A DNA stretch of 9,758 bases, taken from Candidatus Iainarchaeum sp. Its GTDB lineage: Archaea; Iainarchaeota; Iainarchaeia; Iainarchaeales; DTGL01. The translations under genes were made by a program, and so were the position numbers. The notes below the pieces were generated by a model that saw nothing but the letters and a program-made list of their open reading frames with translations, was not told where the DNA came from and ran no database searches. The stretch covers positions 1 to 9,758 of the forward strand of contig JAFCEU010000022.1 of NCBI GenBank assembly GCA_017608995.1, given 5' to 3'. This document shows positions 1 through 5,355 of this stretch, piece by piece. Every line of letters begins with the position of its first letter. The stretch's first letter is position 1.

Positions 1-1421
1 AAGTCCACAGATAGAGGAGCAATGCCTTCGTTTGGCTGAGCAGTGAAATCAGCTACCGGCTTGGTGTTTTTCAAAATAATATCTTTTGACGCAGTATTGG
101 AAACTCCCTCAGTATCAGTAACAGTTAAGGTAACTGTGACGTTCACAGGGGTGTCAGCCGCTACCGTTGGCACTTCAAAGGTATGGCTAACATTTGTAAG
201 TCCTGTTCCTTCCTGAACACTTCCATCATCACCAAACTCCCACTTGAAATACAACGCGCTGACAGGATCTTCAGGGTCACTACTACCGCTGCCATCAAGC
301 TGCACTTCTAATGGTACTATTCCTTCTTCAGGATTTGCTATTATAACTGCTGTCGGCGGCTGATTAACATGCAAAACATTCACAAGCTGTGTTGTTTGCG
401 AAGTTGCTCCTTTGTTATCAGTCACGGTAAGTGTTACAGTAAAGGTTTTCGTAGCTGGACCCGGATTTGAAAAAGTATGCGTTACAATCGCACCAGTAGC
501 AGTGTTACCATCACCAAAGTCCCAAGAGTAACTGTTTATTATGCCATCTGGATCCTCACTGGTGTTACCGTCAAAGGTAATCTCGACTCCTTCCTCAACA
601 GTAATGGCACTGTGTGATGCAGGTGTTGTTACAATTTTTGCTTTGGGTAGACAGTTTCCTGCGGAGCATCCGTATTTGCAGTAAAAGGTTTCCTTATCAG
701 AATCAGTCTTACTGTAGCAAGAGCCATTTCTACAACCTCTCTCAGTGCGTGTTCTTTCCCTGTATTTATTTGTTGGGGCTGTGCCAGTGTGCTCACACTT
801 CCAAGCGCTCCATGAACTCCAAGCGCTACTTGTGCCGCAGTCTACCGCTGAACCAATCCAGCCACCCTGCCACTTTCGCTTGTCCTTATTTTCCCCGTCC
901 GAGGTATAGCAACGCCATTCTACTGGAACGGGGTTTGAAGGTGCAAATATCACCCCTGGTCTACCAGGTCTATGTCCCTCTCCGCCAGGCCCGAAATCAT
1001 CAGGTTCAGGAAATTCCTTTGGTTCTTCTTCCTTTGCTTTGACAGTAACACCAACAAGGTTTCCTTCCCAATCTCGAGTAAATTCAATATCATACTCAGT
1101 TTCTCCACTTTCATCAAGATAATAACTCTCGTCTGTCTCAGAATTGTAAATTCCTGGTCCTCGATTAAACCATCCTGGGTCATTATTTGCTATATCTTCC
1201 GCTATCTTTTCTACATCATTTGGAGGTATCCCTTCTGCTTGTTGCTCAGGGGAAATAGGTTCATCCAATGGAACCCACACTTGCTCACCTTCTTCAATAA
1301 CATGATCGCCATCGTCTTTCGTTGGTGCTTCGCCCCAATCATCCGCAAACACACTTGGCGAAATTATAAAACACAATAATATTAAACAAGCTAAAAGTAC
1401 ACAAATATTCTTCAATGCCAT
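1..1421 (-). CDS. Secreted PKD-repeat surface protein with Cys/Trp-rich (TSP1-like) module, partial
   Basis: This is an open frame of 473 codons that starts at an ATG and runs off the left edge, so the C-terminus is missing. Residues 1-26 look like a Sec signal peptide (hydrophobic core, then SVFA before DD), so the product is probably exported to the cell surface. Residues 27-165 are acidic and not recognised. Residues 169-257 hold eight cysteines (171, 195, 209, 230, 235, 248, 252, 257) and the run AWSSWSAWKC at 200-209 followed by RERTRTERGC, which resembles a thrombospondin type 1 repeat. At least two PKD-type beta-sandwich domains follow: about 262-350 (WDFGDG at 300, LTVTD at 331) and 357-451 (WEFGDD at 394). 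A third begins near 454. PKD domains usually act in adhesion or protein-protein contact on archaeal surfaces. The SD AGGTG lies 6 nt before the ATG. The specific ligand or role is unknown. The PKD call is firm; the TSP1 call is moderate. Confidence 0.88.
   Translation of the reverse strand, partial: MALKNICVLLACLILLCFIISPSVFADDWGEAPTKDDGDHVIEEGEQVWVPLDEPISPEQQAEGIPPNDVEKIAEDIANNDPGWFNRGPGIYNSETDESYYLDESGETEYDIEFTRDWEGNLVGVTVKAKEEEPKEFPEPDDFGPGGEGHRPGRPGVIFAPSNPVPVEWRCYTSDGENKDKRKWQGGWIGSAVDCGTSSAWSSWSAWKCEHTGTAPTNKYRERTRTERGCRNGSCYSKTDSDKETFYCKYGCSAGNCLPKAKIVTTPASHSAITVEEGVEITFDGNTSEDPDGIINSYSWDFGDGNTATGAIVTHTFSNPGPATKTFTVTLTVTDNKGATSQTTQLVNVLHVNQPPTAVIIANPEEGIVPLEVQLDGSGSSDPEDPVSALYFKWEFGDDGSVQEGTGLTNVSHTFEVPTVAADTPVNVTVTLTVTDTEGVSNTASKDIILKNTKPVADFTAQPNEGIAPLSVD
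800..827. repeat. 10-bp direct repeat inside the Trp-rich module
   Basis: TCCAAGCGCT occurs at 800-809 and again at 818-827. On the coding strand each copy encodes Ser-Ala-Trp, which gives the WSSWSAW run. This looks like a small coding duplication and not a regulatory element. Confidence 0.6.
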
Positions 1422-1460
1422 TTAGAACACCTTTCCACTGCATATATTATAATATTAACC

Positions 1461-1470
1461 TATTTAAATT
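1461..1470. promoter_or_regulatory. Palindromic TATA box in the divergent intergenic region, possibly bidirectional
   Basis: The 84-bp gap between the divergent starts at 1421 (minus) and 1506 (plus) contains ATTTAAAT at 1462-1469, which reads the same on both strands. Its centre is about 44 nt from the minus-strand ATG and about 40 nt from the plus-strand ATG. An archaeal start about 25 nt downstream would leave a short leader holding an SD on each side. The flank on the minus-strand upstream side is A-rich (CCAAAAA), as expected of a BRE; the plus-strand side is a weaker match. A second AT-rich block at 1441-1457 lies too close to the minus-strand SD to be the main TATA box for that gene. 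Confidence 0.5.
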
Positions 1471-1505
1471 TTTTGGCTTTATTTAATGTTGCCCCTGGTG
1501 GTATT

Positions 1506-2063
1506 ATGGACAAAAAAATAAAACTCGCTGTTTTGGGCTTGATTGTTTTTGTAATTATTTTGGGGTTTTTCATTATCTTTTTTTCAGGTAAACCCCCGCA
1601 GTCCACTGGCAACATACAGCACATCTTGCTTACTCCCCATTTTATCAAAGAATATTTTAAAAACAACCCAGATTATAAACCATCGACTAGCAAACCAGCT
1701 GCACTTACAAACCTTTTCAATCCAACTTCGAAAAAACTGTCAGCATCAGAAAATGGTTTTTCTTTTAATGAACTAATAATAAATAATTCTGCCGCTTTAA
1801 TCATCACTAATACCTCGAATAAAGTGCTCAACTTTGTTGTTACATCGCCAGGCCTGGATGGAACTAGTTATTCACTTTCTCAGTTCGCAATTTCACCAGA
1901 TAAAAAGATATCATTGGATCTGCTCATTCCGCCTTATATGGACGATATTGCTTCAAAATCAAAGATGGAAAAAACAGACAAAGGCATCTTGGTATTTGAG
2001 ATATCCTGTACAAATTGTAATGAAACCAGCAATTATCTAAAGGTTTATGCAAAAGTTTCCTAA
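1506..2063 (+). CDS. Single-pass membrane-anchored protein with predicted extracellular beta-rich domain, unknown function
   Basis: I do not recognise this 185-residue protein. MDKKIK is followed by a strongly hydrophobic segment at residues 7-26 and then a polar chain, so the predicted topology is N-in with the bulk outside. Residues 85-185 alternate short beta-like hydrophobic stretches with turns (ALIITNTSNKVLNFVV, KKISLDLLIP, GILVFEISC), suggesting an Ig-like sandwich. The only cysteines are C168 and C171 (CTNC), which could form a disulfide or bind metal. Three N-glycosylation sequons are present (N93, N102, N172). The ATG at 1506 is preferred because GGTGGT (1497-1502) sits just upstream as an SD. 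An in-frame TTG at 1473 would put about 11 unlikely residues in front and overlaps the promoter region. It is divergent from the PKD protein, so a shared cell-envelope role is possible but is only inference. Confidence 0.72.
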   Translation: MDKKIKLAVLGLIVFVIILGFFIIFFSGKPPQSTGNIQHILLTPHFIKEYFKNNPDYKPSTSKPAALTNLFNPTSKKLSASENGFSFNELIINNSAALIITNTSNKVLNFVVTSPGLDGTSYSLSQFAISPDKKISLDLLIPPYMDDIASKSKMEKTDKGILVFEISCTNCNETSNYLKVYAKVS

Positions 2064-3553
2064 ACTACTCTGTAGAGTAAGGCAAGCCCAAAAATAATTG
2101 CAAATATAAAGTAAAGCGCGAAGGTCACTTCTTCTCTTTTTACTTTATTTAAAAGCAGATAGTTTAATGTTCCGAAGAATGCTCCAATAATACTTAAATA
2201 TGGGAAACCCAAAAGAGCAGGCGCGATAATAAAGGAAACAGAAGTGAGTAAAGCAACAGCTTTCAATCCTTTCTTATATCCTAATAATACTGGCAGGGTT
2301 TTAACACCTTCTTTCCCATCCCTTTCCCTATCTTTAAGATCTTTAATGTTTGCCGCAAGTGAAAAGGTAATGAAGACAGCTATGCCCGCGCCTAGAGGAA
2401 TTTTGCTTATGTTTGGGAGCTGACTTAAAAAACCTATGCCACAAGCAAGCATTGAGATGAGTCCAATCACTAAATTATTTAGAAAACCCAACTTTTTGAG
2501 GCGGAATGGGGGAATGGAATAATACAATCCCACAATAATAGCAAGAAATAGAAAAACCATTGCAGACGTGTTGATAAGTGCTGCGAAAAAGAGTGAAAAG
2601 AATAGCAAACCATAGCTAATTTTTTCATATTGGCGTTTTTTGATATTTTTAGGGATATGCTTATCGTAGATGTTATTATAAACTAAGCAGAATTCAAAGG
2701 CAAAAAATATTGAAAGCAAAGCTGCAAAAAGAGATTTTAAATCAAATGAAAGGGTTGAGAATATGTAAACTGCAAATAGCGCCCCCAATACTGTTACGCT
2801 AAGGTAATGTCCTGCACGCAAAAGCTTCAAATTCTGTAAAAATGCTTTCGCAATTTTTCTATCGTATAAATATAGCCATGCGATGCTCTGCACAACAGCC
2901 AAACATAGAAGAAATAGAATAGTTAATGTTGCTACTTCATGGTTAAATGATTGTTCTAAGCCAAAAAGCAAGGCAAGCCCGAGGGGAAATGAAGCATAAA
3001 ATGTGCCAGCTAAATAAAATAGGAATACAGCGACAATCGCCTTTTTAATTGAATTATTTTTGATGAACACATAGAAGAAAGTAAGCAGTATAGCAAGCAA
3101 TATTGCTAAGCTTTGTCCCGGCGTTATTAGAGATTTCCCATACAAACCACCGAAGGTTAAAAGAATACCTGACACCTCATCGGCGCTCATGCAGTAGCCC
3201 AAAACAAAGCCTTTTCCGCCCGAAACTAAAAAATCAACCAATGGGACAATTAGCAGTAAAAAAGAAAACAAAAATACGGCTCTTGTTATTTTTTCTATTT
3301 TTTCTTTTGTGGTGAAAAATAAAATAAGAGCGATCGTAATTAAAAAATTTAAATACCAAAACGGCCAATGAACTAGGAGATGTATTAATTTTGGAAAGCG
3401 ATGCGCCGATTCCAAAAAACCTTCAAGAATGCCACGCAATATAAGAATTCCATAAAGATAACCAATCCAGTACAAAAAAGGCAGCTTCAAATCTTCTATT
3501 TTTCCAACAAATTTTTTACCCTGCTTCAAAGCCTTTCCGGTTAAAAAATACAT
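2060..3553 (-). CDS. UbiA-family prenyltransferase with long N-terminal multi-pass membrane extension
   Basis: This integral membrane protein has 497 residues. The C-terminal part, about 240-497, carries UbiA superfamily signatures: YYSIPPFRLKK at 344-354 and the second Asp-rich motif with D405, D408 and D412 followed by GVKTLPVLLG. Family members transfer a prenyl group from a diphosphate donor to an aromatic or polar-lipid acceptor, using two Asp motifs that bind Mg-diphosphate. Here the first motif, normally NDxxDxxxD, reads NNIYDKHIP at 293-301: the second residue is Asn and the last is Pro, so only D297 remains. The family is usually about 280-310 residues. The extra N-terminal ~240 residues contain about six hydrophobic segments (about 25-48, 62-80, 91-110, 146-164, 171-199, 206-230) that I do not recognise. 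Acceptor and product cannot be assigned; digeranylgeranylglyceryl phosphate synthase is less likely given the altered motif. The start fits a leaderless mRNA. The stop overlaps the convergent gene by 4 nt. Confidence 0.85.
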   Translation of the reverse strand: MYFLTGKALKQGKKFVGKIEDLKLPFLYWIGYLYGILILRGILEGFLESAHRFPKLIHLLVHWPFWYLNFLITIALILFFTTKEKIEKITRAVFLFSFLLLIVPLVDFLVSGGKGFVLGYCMSADEVSGILLTFGGLYGKSLITPGQSLAILLAILLTFFYVFIKNNSIKKAIVAVFLFYLAGTFYASFPLGLALLFGLEQSFNHEVATLTILFLLCLAVVQSIAWLYLYDRKIAKAFLQNLKLLRAGHYLSVTVLGALFAVYIFSTLSFDLKSLFAALLSIFFAFEFCLVYNNIYDKHIPKNIKKRQYEKISYGLLFFSLFFAALINTSAMVFLFLAIIVGLYYSIPPFRLKKLGFLNNLVIGLISMLACGIGFLSQLPNISKIPLGAGIAVFITFSLAANIKDLKDRERDGKEGVKTLPVLLGYKKGLKAVALLTSVSFIIAPALLGFPYLSIIGAFFGTLNYLLLNKVKREEVTFALYFIFAIIFGLALLYRVV

Positions 3554-3575
3554 AAAGCAAATAGCGCAAAACAGC

Positions 3576-3586
3576 TTTTATATTTT
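3576..3586 (-). promoter_or_regulatory. TATA box for the UbiA-family gene (leaderless)
   Basis: On the minus strand ATATAAAA (3576-3583) is centred about 27 nt before the ATG at 3553. That would place transcription start at or next to the start codon. No SD precedes this ATG, in contrast to most genes in the window, which supports a leaderless transcript. Confidence 0.5.
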
Positions 3587-3597
3587 TCTTCAAAAAT
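3582..3597 (-). terminator. Weak T-run/AT hairpin after rps10
   Basis: Just after the rps10 stop the minus strand has a T5 run that forms a 6-bp A/T-only stem (3582-3587 with 3592-3597, 4-nt loop). Archaeal RNA polymerase can terminate at short T-runs, and this is the end of the operon. The signal is weak and overlaps the next promoter. Confidence 0.25.
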
Positions 3598-3600
3598 CAG

Positions 3601-3909
3601 CTATTCAATCAATTCTATTTCAACATGCACTTTGTCAGGTACTTCAACGCGCATTATTCTACGTAAGGTTCTTTCATCAGATTGAATGTCAATTATCCTT
3701 TTATGTATGCGCATTTGCCACCTTTCATAAGTCTCTGTTCCTCCACCAGACATTCCTCGGCGCGTAGCAACCAAAATCTTTTTTGTAGGCAAGGGCACCG
3801 GACCAGCAAACTTTGCTCCTGTGCGTTTAGCTATCTCTATTATACTGTTGCTGACCTCTTGGAGCAGTTTATAATCCGGGCTTGAAAGTTTTATACGCGC
3901 TTTCTGCAT
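3601..3909 (-). CDS. rps10: Small ribosomal subunit protein uS10 (S10)
   Basis: This is uS10 of the 30S subunit head. The 102-residue protein begins MQKARIKLSS, the usual archaeal uS10 N-terminus, and contains the conserved stretches GPVPLPTKK and MRIHKRIIDI. The length is normal for the family. A longer reading from GTG at 3918 is possible, but that GTG is part of GTGAT, an archaeal-type SD placed 4 nt before the ATG at 3909, so the ATG is chosen. It is the last gene of the rpoA2-rps10 cluster, separated from tuf by a T-rich spacer with a hairpin, and may be transcribed partly on its own. Confidence 0.95.
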   Translation of the reverse strand: MQKARIKLSSPDYKLLQEVSNSIIEIAKRTGAKFAGPVPLPTKKILVATRRGMSGGGTETYERWQMRIHKRIIDIQSDERTLRRIMRVEVPDKVHVEIELIE

Positions 3910-3918
3910 TTCTATCAC

Positions 3919-3997
3919 TGTTATTTTTCTATGAAATAAAAAATATTAAAAATTAAAAAATAAAATGAGAAAGCGTTACTTCTTTGGAGTAACGCTT
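3919..3997 (-). terminator. Hairpin across the tuf stop codon followed by a T-rich tract
   Basis: AAGCGTTACT (3971-3980) and AGTAACGCTT (3988-3997) are perfect inverted repeats with a 7-nt loop, forming a 10-bp stem. On the minus strand the stem covers the last codons of tuf and its TAA stop. It is followed by about 50 nt with T-runs of 4, 6, 5 and 6. This is the layout of an intrinsic terminator or a 3'-end processing/stability element. Because rps10 follows on the same strand, it may act as a partial terminator. Confidence 0.55.
3941..3952 (-). promoter_or_regulatory. Possible TATA-like element before rps10
   Basis: The minus strand reads TTTTTAATATTT here, centred about 37 nt before the rps10 ATG. 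This is similar to the spacing of the clearer TATA boxes in the window. The whole spacer is AT-rich, so chance occurrence is likely. Confidence 0.25.
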
Positions 3998-5244
3998 ATT
4001 ACCATGCCCGCTGCTACTGTCTGGCCCATGTCTCTTATTGCAAATCTGCCTAACTGTGGGAATTTCTTGTACTCTTCCACAACCACTGGTTTCAATGGCT
4101 TCACCTTCACTACTGCGGCATCACCGGTCTTTATGAACTTTGGATTTTCTTCAACAACCTGGCCTGTCTTTGGATCGATCTTTTTCTGAATCTCAACTAT
4201 CTTGCATGAAAGCTGTGCGGTGTGTATATGGAATACTGGTGTGTAGTTCACAGTAATTGCTGTTGGGTGATTTAGCACAACTATCTGTGCCACGAATTCT
4301 TCAGCAACTGTTGGCGGGTTATTTGGATGTCCTACTACGTCACCGCGCTGTACATCTTCCCTGCCAATACCTCTTATGTTAAAACCGATGTTATCACCTG
4401 GAACCGCTTGCTGCAACGTTTGGTGGTGCATCTCAATAGATTTTACTTCGCCTGTTTTGCCCACGGGCATTATTATTACTTTGTCACCTGGCTTTAGTAC
4501 GCCGGTTTCAACTCTGCCAACCGGAACTGTGCCAACGCCTTTAATGTTGTATACATCTTGAACCGGAATCCTCAATGGTTTGTCCGTTGGCAATGGCGGA
4601 GCCTGTAGTTCATCAAGAGCATCTATCAAGGTTGGACCGTCCCACCATTCTAGAGCGCCTTTGCCTTTTACAACATTATCGCCTTTCCATGCTGAAACTG
4701 GAATAAACTTCAACTGATCTTCCTTGTAACCTATTGTTGTTAAGAGCTTCTTTACTTCGTCTCTCAAGGTCTCAAAGCGCCCCTTATCATAGTTGACTTC
4801 ATCCATCTTGTTTATCGCTACAATCATCTGCCTAATGCCCATAACCTGTGCTAAAAACGCATGCTCTTTTGTTTGGGGTTTTATGCCTTCTTTGGCAGCG
4901 ACAACGAGCACAGCAGCATCAGCTTGGCTTGTGCCTGTAATCATGTTTTTTATGAAGTCCTTATGGCCTGGTGCGTCAATTATAGTAAATGCGTTTTTCT
5001 TGCCCTCAAACTTCTTATATGCGAGATCTATGGTGAGACCACGCTTCCTTTCCTCCTTAAGTCTGTCCATTACATAAGCAAATACAAATGTCCCTTTGCC
5101 AAGCTCTTTTGCTTCAGCCTCAAGCCTTCTGTACTCTTGTTCGCTCAGAGCGCCAGAATCGTAGAGAAGTCTACCTACTAGCGTTGATTTTCCGTGGTCA
5201 ACGTGGCCTATGAATATCAGATTTAGGTGCTTTTTTTCAGCCAT
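3976..5244 (-). CDS. tuf: Translation elongation factor aEF1A (EF-Tu/EF-1alpha)
   Basis: This GTPase delivers aminoacyl-tRNA to the ribosomal A site. The 422-residue protein has G1 GHVDHGKST at 13-21, switch I RGLTID around 68-73, G3 DAPGHKDF at 90-97, G4 NKMD at 145-148 and G5 SAW at 184-186. The domain II and III beta barrels follow, with GRVETGVLKPGD at 243-254 and RFAIRDMGQTVAAG at 400-413. The length is typical of archaeal aEF1A. Residue 67 is Lys where the family commonly has Glu (ERERG). The ATG at 5244 (MAEKKHLN) is chosen because GGAGG lies 8 nt before it and the N-terminus matches the family. ATG at 5250 is only 2 nt from that SD, and ATG at 5325 would add 27 unrelated residues. It follows fusA after a 111-nt gap with its own TATA box, and ends in a stop-codon hairpin. 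Confidence 0.98.
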   Translation of the reverse strand: MAEKKHLNLIFIGHVDHGKSTLVGRLLYDSGALSEQEYRRLEAEAKELGKGTFVFAYVMDRLKEERKRGLTIDLAYKKFEGKKNAFTIIDAPGHKDFIKNMITGTSQADAAVLVVAAKEGIKPQTKEHAFLAQVMGIRQMIVAINKMDEVNYDKGRFETLRDEVKKLLTTIGYKEDQLKFIPVSAWKGDNVVKGKGALEWWDGPTLIDALDELQAPPLPTDKPLRIPVQDVYNIKGVGTVPVGRVETGVLKPGDKVIIMPVGKTGEVKSIEMHHQTLQQAVPGDNIGFNIRGIGREDVQRGDVVGHPNNPPTVAEEFVAQIVVLNHPTAITVNYTPVFHIHTAQLSCKIVEIQKKIDPKTGQVVEENPKFIKTGDAAVVKVKPLKPVVVEEYKKFPQLGRFAIRDMGQTVAAGMVISVTPKK

Positions 5245-5250
5245 AGTCAT

Positions 5251-5291
5251 ACCCTCCTTCTTTACTTTTATACCTCCAAAAGTTTTATAAA
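5251..5291 (-). promoter_or_regulatory. tuf promoter (TATA box) and strong SD
   Basis: In the fusA-tuf spacer the minus strand has TTTATAAA at 5284-5291, centred about 43 nt before the tuf ATG, and GGAGGG ending 7-8 nt before it. A start about 25 nt downstream of the TATA box gives a leader of about 15-20 nt containing the SD. A second candidate box, ATTTAAAT at 5329-5336, would give a leader of about 60 nt. Confidence 0.5.
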
Positions 5292-5355
5292 CGTGCGAGA
5301 ATGCTGAATATATATTAGGAACCATTAAATTTAAATATCCTTAACTTTTCAGTAT

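Noticed and set aside
121..137. Inverted repeat ACAGTTA-agg-TAACTGT
   Set aside because: It lies within PKD coding sequence for Thr/Val-rich beta strands, which easily creates such repeats, and there is no regulatory context.
614..1379. Open plus-strand frames opposite the PKD gene
   Set aside because: The minus-strand frame is continuous over 1421 nt and encodes a signal peptide and PKD motifs; the plus-strand frames have no recognisable features.
1473..1505. TTG start for the small anchored protein
   Set aside because: It lies next to the TATA box, before the likely transcription start, has no SD, and the ATG at 1506 follows GGTGGT.
2066..2079. 5-bp inverted repeat TACTC-tgta-GAGTA just after the plus-strand stop
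   Set aside because: It is short, lies within the UbiA-like coding end, and has no T-tract directly after it; too weak to call a terminator.
3554..3600. Search for a tRNA or small RNA at the end of the ribosomal cluster
   Set aside because: The 47-nt spacer is too short for a tRNA and holds only the TATA box and a T-run; no tRNA, rRNA, CRISPR or mobile-element signature was seen in the window.
5245..5325. In-frame 27-residue N-terminal extension of aEF1A from ATG at 5325
   Set aside because: It spans the likely promoter and SD, has no family match, and the ATG at 5244 has an ideal SD and the normal archaeal N-terminus.
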